A stretch of DNA of 64,000 bases, from positions 1 to 64,000 of the forward strand of contig VGXV01000016.1 of the NCBI GenBank assembly GCA_016873165.1, read 5' to 3'. The notes beneath the pieces were generated by a model. That model saw nothing but the letters and a program-made list of their open reading frames with translations. It had not been told where the DNA came from and searched no databases. Of the stretch, positions 45,922-54,316 are shown piece after piece. Origin of the DNA: Planctomycetota bacterium. GTDB lineage: Bacteria > Planctomycetota > Brocadiia > Brocadiales > Brocadiaceae. Numbering within the stretch: position 1 is the first letter of the stretch; every line of letters begins with the position of its first letter. Position numbers and translations under genes: made by a program.

Positions 45922-47091
45922 ATGGTCAAGAATATTCCCCCACATGGCGGTAAATTGATAAATCGGATAGCCTCTGCGGAAGAGAGAGAGGCGCTGCTGG
46001 ACAAGGCAAAAAATTATACTATGAAGAAGATCGAGCTCGATTCGCGCGAGATAACAGACCTTGATATGATAGCGGTCGGTGCGATGAGTCCGCTTGAGGG
46101 GTTCATGTGCAAGAAGGATTATGATAACGTTGTGGACAACATGAGGCTGGCAAACGGGCTGCCGTGGTCTATCCCCATTACCTTATCTGCGACCAAAGGG
46201 GAAATTGAGGGGATGAAGCCGGGGAATGACGTTGCCCTTATCGATAAGGCGAATGAAGTAATTGCCATATTGCACCTGGAAGAAATTTTTCATCACGATA
46301 AAACGAAAGAATCACTCGAGGTGTATGGAACGGATGACAAAAAACACCCCGGAGTTGACTATGTTTGCAAGATGGACGATTATCTCCTTGGCGGCAAAGT
46401 GACCGTTGTTAACAGGGCAAAACCGAGCGATTTTCTTGCTTACAGACTTGATCCTGCTGAAACAAGGGAATTGTTTGTAAAGAAAGGATGGAAGAGAGTT
46501 GTCGGGTTCCAGACGCGTAATCCTGTACACCGCGCGCATGAATATATTCAGAAATGCGCCCTTGAGATCGTTGACGCCATTCTTCTGCATCCGCTTGTGG
46601 GTGCGACAAAGAGCGATGATATTCCGGCAGACGTGAGGATAAAGAGCTACGAAATTCTCCTGGATAAATATTATCCAAAAGATCGCGCGATGCTGTCGGT
46701 ATTTCCCGCCGCGATGAGATATGCGGGACCGCGTGAAGCGATCTTCCACGCATTGCTGAGGAAAAACTACGGTTGTACGCATTTCATTGTGGGAAGAGAC
46801 CATGCCGGAGTGGGCAGTTATTACGGCACATTCGATGCACATTACATATTTGATGAATTTAACGCGCATGAAATAGGCATTACCCCGCTCTTTTTCGATC
46901 ACACGTTTTACTGCAAAGCGTGCAATGGCATGGCATCCTACAAGACCTGCCCGCACGATTCGGCAAACCATGTCATCTTAAGCGGCACCGAGGTAAGAAG
47001 GATGCTGGGCGAAGGAGTAGCCCCGCCTCCAACCTTCACAAGACCGGAGGTCGCAAAGGTATTAAGCGATTACTACCAGAGCGCCCGGTAG
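45922..47091 (+). CDS. sat: ATP sulfurylase (sulfate adenylyltransferase, Sat)
   Basis: A 389-residue homo-oligomeric ATP sulfurylase. The nucleotide motif [10 protein letters not shown] is at 197-206, and G-R-D-H-A-G-V-G lies near 290. C-terminal cysteines (C-K-A-C-N, C-P-H) may bind zinc, as in several prokaryotic Sat enzymes. It activates sulfate to APS, or makes ATP from APS and pyrophosphate. It follows aprAB by 118 bases. An AAAGGAG is found upstream, with the start ATG at 45922. Confidence 0.93.
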   Translation: MVKNIPPHGGKLINRIASAEEREALLDKAKNYTMKKIELDSREITDLDMIAVGAMSPLEGFMCKKDYDNVVDNMRLANGLPWSIPITLSATKGEIEGMKPGNDVALIDKANEVIAILHLEEIFHHDKTKESLEVYGTDDKKHPGVDYVCKMDDYLLGGKVTVVNRAKPSDFLAYRLDPAETRELFVKKGWKRVVGFQTRNPVHRAHEYIQKCALEIVDAILLHPLVGATKSDDIPADVRIKSYEILLDKYYPKDRAMLSVFPAAMRYAGPREAIFHALLRKNYGCTHFIVGRDHAGVGSYYGTFDAHYIFDEFNAHEIGITPLFFDHTFYCKACNGMASYKTCPHDSANHVILSGTEVRRMLGEGVAPPPTFTRPEVAKVLSDYYQSAR

Positions 47092-47118
47092 CTTGTTGTT
47101 ATAATATCAGTTAAATCA

Positions 47119-47174
47119 AAACGGGGTAATTTTCAGGCAATACGCTCAGTCGTACCCTGAAAATTACCCCGTTT
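47119..47174 (+). terminator. Long hairpin downstream of sat (probable terminator)
   Basis: Perfect 19-base arms at 47119-47137 and 47156-47174 around an 18-base loop, starting 28 bases after the sat stop. Only a weak CATTTT follows, so it is an atypical terminator or an mRNA-stabilising stem. The rest of the 309-base gap 47092-47400 holds the promoter at 47341. Confidence 0.65.
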
Positions 47175-47340
47175 CATTTTCTGATTTAAATGTTTTGCCA
47201 ACATACCTCAGGACATGTCTTATAACGCTTAAGAAATTTAATCGTCGATGCTATTAAACATAACGTCCCTAATATTAATACTACTATCAAAGTATTATGG
47301 AAAAATGTTCAATGCTTCACTCAATTCTACGGATTTTCCT

Positions 47341-47369
47341 TTGACAACAGATATGGTAAGCCATAGAAT
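47341..47369 (+). promoter_or_regulatory. Sigma-70-type promoter before the DUF2971-like pseudogene
   Basis: Perfect TTGACA at 47341-47346, a 17-base spacer, TAGAAT at 47364-47369. It reads into the cassette-like island starting at 47401. If the island is an integron-like array this could be its expression promoter. Confidence 0.55.
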
Positions 47370-47400
47370 GCTGGCATTAATAGAATAAAGATAAAAATAA

Positions 47401-48226
47401 ATGTTAGGCGTTAATATGGTTTACCTCGAAATAGATGACGATCACTACATCGTGAATGCAAGAAACGCGCACATAGATACCGCAGAATTTGAGGAAGGAA
47501 TCCTTGCCGAGGTCAGGAACAATAGCGGGATTGCGGATGAAGCACTTGTTGAGTTGATCTACAATAAGGCATTTTCCATGACCGCTGCAGCACCTGTCAA
47601 TCCGGGAGACGACGTTCTAATCTGCAGGTATTTAACTCCGACGAAGTTTATCAAATTTCTTGACACTCGCCAGATCGCTTTTCCGATTGCCACGCAATTC
47701 TCTGATAAGCGGGAGTGCGTAGTCCCTGAAGACTACGACCACGCAGTCCTTCGGACCTTCGCGAAACTTAAACGTTCTGGAACGATTTGGGCAAAATATG
47801 TCCGATCTAAGGCTTCCGCTTGGAACATATCGTGCTGGACGGAACTCAGTAATTACTTTGATGATCACCTAATGTGGGAAGCCTATGCCGGAGGTAGTGA
47901 TGGTATCGGTATAACGATTAGGTACGGCCAGCTAAGGAGTTATCTTCTAAGTTCTGTTGGGAAATAGCCGAAGATGGGCAGCTCCAGTGCGGGCGAGTGA
48001 ATTATGAAACTTGCCGTTTAACAAGCACTATATGTTTAGAAATGAGAAAGAAGTCAGGTTTGCTTTCCGATCACGTCATTCCAAGGTGGTACTAATACCT
48101 GTCGAGGAGATATTCCATCTTTTTGGTGTGAGAATCTCTCCTGCTGCAGAACCTAGACATGCTGAAATGATTCGTAGGATGTGGCTTAGTTATGGCGGTA
48201 AAGATCGGATACAACACCCAACATAG
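47401..48226 (+). pseudogene. DUF2971-like gene broken by two frameshifts
   Basis: Three consecutive reading frames together spell one protein. Frame 1 (47401-47967) gives 188 residues ending S-S-V-G-K-stop. A shift near 47961 continues E-I-A-E-D-G-Q-L-Q-C-G-R-V-N-Y-E-T-C. A second shift near 48012 continues N-K-H-Y-M-F-R-N-E-K-E-V-R-F-A-F-R-S-R to 48226. Pieces such as K-F-L-D-T-R-Q-I, C-W-T and W-E-A-Y-A and the E-K-E-V-R-F-A-F-R end fit DUF2971. It could be a true pseudogene or a sequence error. The start lies inside GTTAGGCGTTA, a motif typical of integron recombination sites. Confidence 0.72.
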
Positions 48227-48235
48227 TATGGAGAC

Positions 48236-48325
48236 GCCTAACAAAAAATTCAACATAGACAAAATGAAGCGGTGTTCCGCTTCACTACACACTGTTTTAT
48301 TTTGCCAGTTAGTTAGTCGTTATGA
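48236..48325 (+). repeat. attC-like recombination site 1
   Basis: The site begins with GCCTAAC (48236-48242), a match to the RYYYAAC core, and ends with GTTAGTC-GTTATGA (48312-48325). A perfect hairpin TGAAGCGG/CCGCTTCA lies in the middle, and the flanking CAAAAT and ATTTTG blocks can pair. About 90 bases long. It sits between the DUF2971-like pseudogene and the DUF4258-DUF2283 pair. Confidence 0.5.
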
Positions 48326-48350
48326 ATAAAAATAAAAAGAGGAACAAAGT

Positions 48351-48572
48351 TTGAAAATAAATTATAGTCGACATGCAAGAAGGCAAATGAAATGGAGAGA
48401 AATCACTGAGGATGAGGTTAAAAACACTATCCGTGAACCTGAAAAAATTGAATATTCAACAAAGGGTAGAAAAAATGCCTTGAAACATATTAATGAAAAA
48501 TGGATCAAAGTAACATTTAAAGAAGAAGATGGTATAATAATTATAATTACAGTAATGGATAAAAATAAATAG
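48351..48572 (+). CDS. DUF4258 protein, putative toxin
   Basis: A 73-residue protein with a TTG start and an AGAGGAACAAAG region upstream. It matches DUF4258: Y-S-R-H-A-R-R-Q-M-K-W-R-E-I-T near residues 5-19, then E-V-K-N-T-I-R-E-P-E, and a beta-rich tail. The fold is RelE/HigB-like and such genes often pair with DUF2283 partners as toxin-antitoxin-like units. It precedes a DUF2283 gene by 11 bases. Confidence 0.78.
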   Translation: MKINYSRHARRQMKWREITEDEVKNTIREPEKIEYSTKGRKNALKHINEKWIKVTFKEEDGIIIIITVMDKNK

Positions 48573-48583
48573 GAGGAAATAAG

Positions 48584-48802
48584 ATGAAGATTGAATATGA
48601 TAGTGAGGTAGATGCTCTCTACATAAGAATTCAAGAAAAAAAGGTATCTCACACTAAAGAATTGGAAGAAGGAATAAATATTGATTTAGATGAAGAAAAT
48701 AAAATTATCGGTTTAGAAATAATTGGTGCAACAGAACTGTATAATAAAAAGGATATTTTCAATGTATCAACCGAGAATTTGATTCTTGAAAAAATAGCTT
48801 AA
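48584..48802 (+). CDS. DUF2283 protein, putative antitoxin
   Basis: A 72-residue protein of the DUF2283 family: Y-D-S-E-V-D-A-L-Y-I-R-I near residues 4-15, G-I-N-I-D-L-D-E-E-N-K-I-I-G-L-E-I near 31-47. It follows the DUF4258 gene with an AGGAGG ribosome site. Partnership as antitoxin is inferred from pairing, not shown. Confidence 0.8.
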   Translation: MKIEYDSEVDALYIRIQEKKVSHTKELEEGINIDLDEENKIIGLEIIGATELYNKKDIFNVSTENLILEKIA

Positions 48803-48830
48803 GTGATATCTACAGATGCAAAATATTTCA

Positions 48831-48880
48831 TAACAAGTCGCTCGACCTGATCACGAGAGGTACTGCATTTTTTGGTTATG
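48831..48880 (+). repeat. Partial attC-like half site
   Basis: TAACAAGTCGCTCGACCTGA at 48831 resembles the left half (R''-L'') of many integron attC sites. GTTATG at 48875 could be the right core, but the complementary L' stretch is missing. It may be a truncated site. It follows the DUF2283 gene. Confidence 0.3.
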
Positions 48881-48959
48881 TGTTCTGCTATCAAAAAATG
48901 AAGGTATAACAAAACCAGATAATTAACAAAATTCCACATATTAAAGGAAATATAGGAAG

Positions 48960-49022
48960 ATGAATATCAACTTTTCGGTAATGAATCCGGTCGAATTTTG
49001 TGTAAAGGAAGATTTAAAATGA
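48960..49022 (+). CDS. Possible 20-residue leader-type ORF
   Basis: An ATG at 48960, with AGGAAG directly upstream, opens a 20-codon frame (M-N-I-N-F-S-V-M-N-P...). Its TGA overlaps the next ORF's ATG as ATGA. This could be a coupling peptide or the remnant of a partner gene. No homology can be claimed. Confidence 0.25.
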   Translation: MNINFSVMNPVEFCVKEDLK

Positions 49023-49222
49023 AACAAGGCCAATATATAAAAGAAGAGAAATTATTGAAAAAAGGTATTGATATTTTGATGGAAAAACTAGGACCTGTAG
49101 AAACAAGCCGTTTTTTGTCTTTTCCTATCCCAAAAAGGATGGAGTCCGTTAAAAGGCACCATAAGTGGCAATCTAAGCTTGAAAAAGAAGCATTTTTCAA
49201 TGATGTATTCAGTGGTCAGTGA
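49019..49222 (+). CDS. Small hypothetical protein in the cassette island
   Basis: A 67-residue, charged, helical protein: E-E-K-L-L-K-K-G-I-D-I-L-M-E-K-L-G-P-V-E-T-S-R-F-L (pattern seen in small orphan or antitoxin-like ORFs), ending F-N-D-V-F-S-G-Q. The start at 49019 has an AAAGGAAG site; an upstream in-frame ATG at 48998 is less likely. It is flanked by attC-like sequences and other toxin-antitoxin genes, but a toxin partner is not obvious. Confidence 0.6.
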   Translation: MKQGQYIKEEKLLKKGIDILMEKLGPVETSRFLSFPIPKRMESVKRHHKWQSKLEKEAFFNDVFSGQ

Positions 49223-49230
49223 AGAATCTC

Positions 49231-49355
49231 AGTTAACAAGCGGGTCAACTTGACACTTACCAGCGGTGCTTTTTAGTTGTTCGATCACTTAATGCCCTTT
49301 CAATTTGTTTACTTAGGAACATGTCTGTACGGGCAAGTTACCCTTTACGTTATGA
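49231..49355 (+). repeat. attC-like recombination site 2
   Basis: The left part has (GTT)AAC at 49232-49237, then GGGTCAACTTG at 49242-49252. The right part has CAAGTTACCC at 49334-49343, then GTTATGA at 49349-49355. The two inner arms pair with one extra unpaired C in the left arm, as the extrahelical base does in attC sites. The enclosed part is about 80 bases. It separates the orphan ORF from hicAB. Confidence 0.55.
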
Positions 49356-49378
49356 GAAAATAATATCTTGGAGAAACA

Positions 49379-49573
49379 GTGAAATTTAATGAACTTGTTA
49401 GACTTCTTGAAAAAGAAGGATTCAAGATTATAAAAGAAAAAGGGTCTATAAGGTATTATGGAAAAACCGGATTGGATAAATTAGTTCGTATAGATTATCA
49501 TGGTTCAAAAGAAGTTCCCAAAGGAACCTGCCATGCTATACTAAAATCAGCAGGAATAAAAAAGGAAAAATAA
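49379..49573 (+). CDS. hicA: HicA-type mRNA interferase toxin
   Basis: A 64-residue HicA protein with a GTG start and TTGGAG upstream. The double-stranded RNA-binding-like fold is shown by L-L-E-K-E-G-F-K at 9-16, and the H-G-S-K-E-V-P-K-G-T motif near 41-50 carries the family's catalytic His and K-G-T. HicA is a small RNA-cleaving toxin neutralised by HicB, which follows after 12 bases. Confidence 0.85.
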   Translation: MKFNELVRLLEKEGFKIIKEKGSIRYYGKTGLDKLVRIDYHGSKEVPKGTCHAILKSAGIKKEK

Positions 49574-49585
49574 GGAGGTAAAAAA

Positions 49586-49831
49586 ATGATTGATTTAGAA
49601 TATTCATTAATTATAGAGGCAACGGAAGAACCTGACTATTTTGGATTCTACTCAGAAGATTTGGAAGGTTTTAGCGGTATCGGCCATTCTATAGAGGATT
49701 GCATTTATAAAGCAAAATGGGGTATGAAGGAACATATTAGATTACTAAAAGAAAAAGGGTTACCCATCCCACAAAAAAGTGAAAATCCCAAAATTATTAT
49801 TCAAAATGAAGAGAAATTGGCGGTTGTTTAG
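49586..49831 (+). CDS. hicB: HicB-type antitoxin
   Basis: An 81-residue HicB protein with the partial RNase H-like fold: Y-S-L-I-I-E-A-T-E-E at 6-15, Y-S-E-D-L-E-G-F-S-G-I-G near 22-33, and E-D-C-I-Y-K-A-K-W-G-M-K-E-H-I. It has a strong AGGAGG ribosome site. It lacks a long C-terminal DNA-binding domain, so autoregulation may need another factor. It forms a standard module with hicA. Confidence 0.87.
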   Translation: MIDLEYSLIIEATEEPDYFGFYSEDLEGFSGIGHSIEDCIYKAKWGMKEHIRLLKEKGLPIPQKSENPKIIIQNEEKLAVV

Positions 49832-49918
49832 CATAGAAGAAAATTTGACTTAACAAAAGAAACCGGGTAATAAAGGGGCCTGTGACCGTTTTTGCCTTAC
49901 TGTAATTCCTCCATTGAG

Positions 49919-50212
49919 TTAACGTTCATATCTTTTTTGATTGCTGCCATAATTTTTAGATTCAAGATTTGAAAAATAGGCAGTTATTTTCTCTTTTTTG
50001 CTCTCATCCATTTCTTTCGCATACAGCCTCGAAAATAATTTCTCTTTCAATTCAGAAGAGGTTATATTTTCTCTGTTTTGTTGAATTGAGGATTGGATAA
50101 TTGCTTTAGCAAAGCCAAACATAGAGCATCCCATCTTTAACCGTTCTTCCGGCGTTTTTTTCATCATCAATTCCTTAAATTTTAATTCTATTTCCGGATG
50201 GGTGTCATGCAT
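49919..50212 (-). CDS. Small hypothetical protein paired with a nucleotidyltransferase
   Basis: A 97-residue helical protein. R-L-K-M-G-C-S-M-F-G-F-A-K-A-I near residues 27-41 is the clearest conserved-looking stretch. The ATG at 50212 overlaps the end of the upstream nucleotidyltransferase by 8 bases; a longer in-frame start at 50233 is less likely. Such paired genes resemble toxin-antitoxin units where the nucleotidyltransferase is the enzyme. This is inference from the arrangement. Confidence 0.65.
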   Translation of the reverse strand: MHDTHPEIELKFKELMMKKTPEERLKMGCSMFGFAKAIIQSSIQQNRENITSSELKEKLFSRLYAKEMDESKKEKITAYFSNLESKNYGSNQKRYER

Positions 50213-50753
50213 TGATAACCTTCCTGTATACATCCTGCAGATTCATTTTCTCTAACCATTTGTTTATGTAAGTATGGTCAATAGTATGTGTTGCCCCTAA
50301 CAGGTTTTTCACATCAGAAATTTGTATGTGTGATTGGCTTTCTTTTGCCCACCAAAGTTTTGATATTATTAAATCCTCCAGACTTACTATCCATATGGGA
50401 ATGCTATCAATATTTATTTGGAGCCGTCTTTGAAACTCTATTTGCCGGTATTCATCTGATTTTCTTATAATAAAATCGACTTTGATTATAAATTCGTTAT
50501 GGATAATATTAAATATTCCACGATTATGGACTGCTTGTGTTACCGAATCACGATCTATATAGAAATTATCCTTAAAAAGATTTACCGCATTTGTGATATC
50601 TTTTTCCTGCAATTCAATAACAATGTCTATATCTCTTGTCATTCTAGGGAAAGCATAATAATTCATAGCAATGGATCCCGTTATCATGTAAGGGATTTTG
50701 GCGTTATTCAGGCATTGTGTTACTTCTTTTAAAACTTCTAACTCATCATTCAT
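50205..50753 (-). CDS. Nucleotidyltransferase-fold protein
   Basis: A 182-residue protein. G-S-I-A-M-N-Y-Y-A-F-P-R-M-T-R-D-I-D-I-V-I near 25-45 gives the Gly-Ser and D-x-D signature of the polymerase beta-like nucleotidyltransferase fold. V-D-F-I and S-L-E-D-L-I-I-S-K-L-W-W follow, as in AbiEii-like or DUF6036-like proteins. The start ATG at 50753 is chosen over a longer frame from 50813 because the extra residues look untypical. It could modify tRNA or another molecule as a toxin; the target is unknown. Confidence 0.78.
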   Translation of the reverse strand: MNDELEVLKEVTQCLNNAKIPYMITGSIAMNYYAFPRMTRDIDIVIELQEKDITNAVNLFKDNFYIDRDSVTQAVHNRGIFNIIHNEFIIKVDFIIRKSDEYRQIEFQRRLQINIDSIPIWIVSLEDLIISKLWWAKESQSHIQISDVKNLLGATHTIDHTYINKWLEKMNLQDVYRKVINA

Positions 50754-50930
50754 ACAAAGAAAGAAAGGACAAGCCTTTGTGTAATACAAAAGAAAAGAGA
50801 TAAACAAATGCAAACGCGATAAACATGTAAACGCCAGCGTAACAAAAGAAGCAAAAGTAAAGAAGGATTGTTGATAATTTAATGTTTACAGTAATTAAAC
50901 GGTTGCGGTGCCATTAAAAACTGAAATAAT

Positions 50931-53900
50931 TTACATGCCTTTTGCTACCGTTATTCCTTTTGTTGCCACAAATGATCGTATGCTTACCAGATCATGGTCG
51001 TCACGGGCGACGATGGTGATTACGTTTGGCCCTTCCTTTAGCGAGTGTTTTGCATCTATTTTTAATGACGCTTGTTGTTTTTGGCTTAAATATTTGTTTG
51101 ATTTGAAGAAGATTTTATCATTGTTTACCAGCACGTAAGCGTGTTTTACTGTGATATCATCTTTTACCATTGCGGAAAGGGAGAATTGTTCCTCCCCGAA
51201 TAAAATATTTGGCGCGCTGTCCAGGGAAATGGTGGGGGGGATTCGTTGTATAAATGGTTCAAGGTTGCCGGGTGACACATCTGTGTTTGCTGCAACCGTT
51301 ACATCTTTAGAGGATATCCATCCGTATCTGTTGTTGGGGAGTTCCGCCCTGTACCAGTCAGGGGTTTTTGCGTCAGACTTGAGAATAGTGCCTTCATTCA
51401 TCATTGACACAACAGGGGAGTCGAACGACATTCCTCCATACAGCGGGATATGATTTTTGTTTATCTTTAACAGTTTGGTATCGAATACCATCTTCTGATT
51501 GTTCGCATTCGCGACTACTGGGAATTTTAATTTATTGCTCAAAAATACCCCGAAAATAGAGTCCGAGATAATAAGATCTACATTAAATTCGTTGGAAGCA
51601 ATAGTTTCTTTAACGGCAAAAGTCAACTCGGCCTCTTTGATTTCCCCGGGGTTTAATTGGCCAATTTCAACCCTTCCTTTCTCGACAAATACCTCCTTAT
51701 CGCTTAAATTTCTTAGGGTAACAACGGTTTTCTCGGCAACTCCTTCTCCCATGTTTTTTACCGTTACCAGGAGATTTATATTTTCGCCTTTGTTTATCAA
51801 TCCATCACCGTTATTCCTTTCCGATGAGTTTTTTACCGTATCCAAAATCTGATAGGAAAAGGCAAAAAGCGGCTGGGGCAATGCCTCAGTAGCAATGGTG
51901 AAATTGAGATTTTCCGGGTTGTTTTTGTTTAATTCCTCAAATTTAATGGTAACTTCGTCTTCCCTTTGTAAAGAATTTTTTGGCATTTCTATTGTTTTGG
52001 TGTACGATTTTTTGCTTCCTTTATCCAGTTTTCCGAAAATAAATTCATGTTTATCGAAAAGGCCGTTTTTGCTTGAAGAAATTCCGCGCAGTTGGTAGAG
52101 CGGCTTCGTCCCTGTATTTTCAATGGTTACCGTAAGGGTAATTTTCTCCCCTGCTTTTACCCGTTTATTCACGGGGTTTGTTGAAAAAGTGACGTTTGTG
52201 GAGGATGTCCCTTCATTTGCTCCTTCAGACCAGTCGATATTCAAACTCTGAAGCGCCTCAGCAGTCTTCTTTTCTTCCTGTTTCGAGATTGTATCTATTA
52301 TAGGAAGAGAGTTTTGTAAAAACCCTTCATTTTTTTTCCAGGTAGATGCGTTTGCCAATAATTTTCTGGCAAAAATAATATGAAAGTCCTTGTCAAAATC
52401 AGGCAACTTGTAAGGGTCTTCGTCGGTTTCCGGTTCTTCACCTTCCTCTTTTTCTGCAGTTTCGCCCTCTTCTTTTTCTTTTGTTTCATAGAAGTATTTA
52501 AGCGTGGCAAAAGGGACTTCTTCCTTATGATGATCGTCTAAATGTTTTTTCAGATCTTCTTCCCGTATTGCGGTGATGCCATGAAAAAGATTAATATTGT
52601 CCTTTTCCACCACTACCGGAATAAGCTGTATGTCAGGGGTTATGCCAAAGGATTGAATGTCGGTATAGAGCGGGGTAAGGTATTTTGCGATGGTTAATTT
52701 TAACGCCGAACCGTCCATTAACTCGATAAGTTGCTGAACGGACCCTTTCCCGAATGTTCTGTCTCCGACAATTGTCGCGCGGTTATTTTCTTTCAGCGCT
52801 CCAGCGACAATTTCAGCGCCGGAAGCGCTGCCCGCGTCGACAAGCACCACGATAGGATAAAATTCTTCGTCAGTATTCGTCTTTTTTGCGTCAACTACTT
52901 CTCTGGGATGACCGCCAGGTCCGACGGTAACAACAATAGCGCCAGTTTCAAGAAATTTATCAGATACTTTAATCGCCTGGTCCAATAATCCTCCCGAGTT
53001 GTTTCTCAAATCGACTATAAGCCCTTTTATTTTATTATTGGCAATGTTCAGTTGTTTTAATTGTTCATTAAGGCACTGAGAGGTATCATCCTGAAAATTT
53101 CTAATTCTTACGTAACCGTATCCGCCTTCGATAGATGCAGATTCTACCGTTGGAATTACTATTATTTCCCGTTTAAGGGTTATGAGTGTTGTCTGAGCCG
53201 CTTTTGACTTTAAAACAGAAAGCGTGACGGGTGAATCGGGATCGCCGCGCAATTTTCCCACGGATTCCGTAAGGTCCATATCTATGGTTGATTCTCCGTC
53301 AATTTCCACAATTTTATCTCCTGCCTTTATGCCAGCCCTTGCCGCAGGAGTTCCTTCAATCGGGGAAATTACCGTCAGGGAGCCGTCCCGTATGCCAACC
53401 ACCATGCCCAGTCCTCCGAACTTGCCCGTAGTGCCAATCTTAAATTCATCAAATTGCTTTGGCGGTAAAATAATAGAATGCGGGTCAAGCTGCGTCAACA
53501 TTCCGTTGATTGCCGTATATTCCACGTCGCTTGTGGTGAGAGATTCATCCTCTTCCCGGTGTTTATTAATAAAATCCAGGGAGTCCTGTAACACTTTGAA
53601 TACATCCTTGGAGCGGCGCACTTCGGACAAATCAAATGTTTTTGAAACATTATCTATGGTAACGGTTTCTGTCTTTTTTTCTTCGGAGTAATCGGTCAAA
53701 ACTTCCGGTATGACTCTTTCCTGCCAATCAAGAGCCCCTTTAATCATTTCCACATTATCAATACGGTCAGGGTCTACATACAGGCGGTTAACATAGGAAA
53801 GCACAATTCCAGGAAGGCGGAATTTATATTCAGAATCTTCTTTTTCTGACTGGTTTTCAAAATGAGGTTCCAGCCCGAATGTTTTGGATGGAGCGACAAA

Positions 53901-53969
53901 AATACCGGAGACGGAAGTGATGGAAATAATTAGAATCAATACATAGTTGAATGGATACTTTAATTTCAT
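50931..53969 (-). CDS. S41 C-terminal processing protease with long C-terminal extension
   Basis: A 1012-residue exported protein. An N-terminal hydrophobic signal (8-27) is followed by an S41 peptidase with its PDZ domain (about 175-260: G-L-G-M-V-V, G-D-K-I-V-E-I-D-G). The catalytic Ser lies in D-A-G-S-A-S-G-A-E near 380 and the Lys in T-F-G-K-G-S-V near 405. An acidic Glu-rich insert follows near 500. The C-terminal 400 residues hold CARDB-like beta domains (N-T-G-T-K-P-L, K-N-M-G-E-G-V-A) and an SH3-like segment (W-Y-R-A-E-L-P-N-N-R-Y-G-W). Ordinary CtpA proteases stop near 400-500 residues. It is transcribed away from a PpiD-like foldase. Confidence 0.88.
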   Translation of the reverse strand: MKLKYPFNYVLILIISITSVSGIFVAPSKTFGLEPHFENQSEKEDSEYKFRLPGIVLSYVNRLYVDPDRIDNVEMIKGALDWQERVIPEVLTDYSEEKKTETVTIDNVSKTFDLSEVRRSKDVFKVLQDSLDFINKHREEDESLTTSDVEYTAINGMLTQLDPHSIILPPKQFDEFKIGTTGKFGGLGMVVGIRDGSLTVISPIEGTPAARAGIKAGDKIVEIDGESTIDMDLTESVGKLRGDPDSPVTLSVLKSKAAQTTLITLKREIIVIPTVESASIEGGYGYVRIRNFQDDTSQCLNEQLKQLNIANNKIKGLIVDLRNNSGGLLDQAIKVSDKFLETGAIVVTVGPGGHPREVVDAKKTNTDEEFYPIVVLVDAGSASGAEIVAGALKENNRATIVGDRTFGKGSVQQLIELMDGSALKLTIAKYLTPLYTDIQSFGITPDIQLIPVVVEKDNINLFHGITAIREEDLKKHLDDHHKEEVPFATLKYFYETKEKEEGETAEKEEGEEPETDEDPYKLPDFDKDFHIIFARKLLANASTWKKNEGFLQNSLPIIDTISKQEEKKTAEALQSLNIDWSEGANEGTSSTNVTFSTNPVNKRVKAGEKITLTVTIENTGTKPLYQLRGISSSKNGLFDKHEFIFGKLDKGSKKSYTKTIEMPKNSLQREDEVTIKFEELNKNNPENLNFTIATEALPQPLFAFSYQILDTVKNSSERNNGDGLINKGENINLLVTVKNMGEGVAEKTVVTLRNLSDKEVFVEKGRVEIGQLNPGEIKEAELTFAVKETIASNEFNVDLIISDSIFGVFLSNKLKFPVVANANNQKMVFDTKLLKINKNHIPLYGGMSFDSPVVSMMNEGTILKSDAKTPDWYRAELPNNRYGWISSKDVTVAANTDVSPGNLEPFIQRIPPTISLDSAPNILFGEEQFSLSAMVKDDITVKHAYVLVNNDKIFFKSNKYLSQKQQASLKIDAKHSLKEGPNVITIVARDDHDLVSIRSFVATKGITVAKGM

Positions 53970-54224
53970 GAATATTCCCTTTTTTGGTCAAAAAATCACA
54001 TAATAATACCGGTGCAGAGAGACAATAAAAGATACGCCGGAAACTGTTGAATGGCAATTATTCATTCGTTAAAAAAGGAGAGCGATAGGGCAAGAAATCA
54101 TGCATAACAATTACCGTAACTGTCGGTTTTGCATAAAAATAACTAAATTAGTATAAAGAGAAGGAGTTTATTTATCAAGAAAATTTGCCTTTCCAACCCA
54201 TATTCGTATTTATGAAAAAAGCAT

Positions 54225-54253
54225 TTGATAATTATCAGAAGAACAGATAGAAT
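54225..54253 (+). promoter_or_regulatory. Promoter of the SurA/PpiD-like gene
   Basis: TTGATA at 54225-54230, 17-base spacer, TAGAAT at 54248-54253. The ATG at 54317 has a GAGGG ribosome site. The other part of the 347-base divergent gap 53970-54316 shows no supported feature. Confidence 0.5.
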
Positions 54254-54316
54254 ACCAACTTTGTCATATTTTAGCTTCATTAATACAGGGTTTTTATAAA
54301 ATTTAAGAGGGAAATA

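Noticed and set aside
47403-47413. GTTAGGCGTTA as an attI site
   Set aside because: It fits a core recombination site but there is no integrase gene nearby and no attI-like direct repeats, so it is used only as support for the cassette idea.
49838-49925. A further attC site after hicB
   Set aside because: CTTAACAA and GAGTTAACGTT are present at the ends, but the inner arms do not pair, so I did not list it as a feature.
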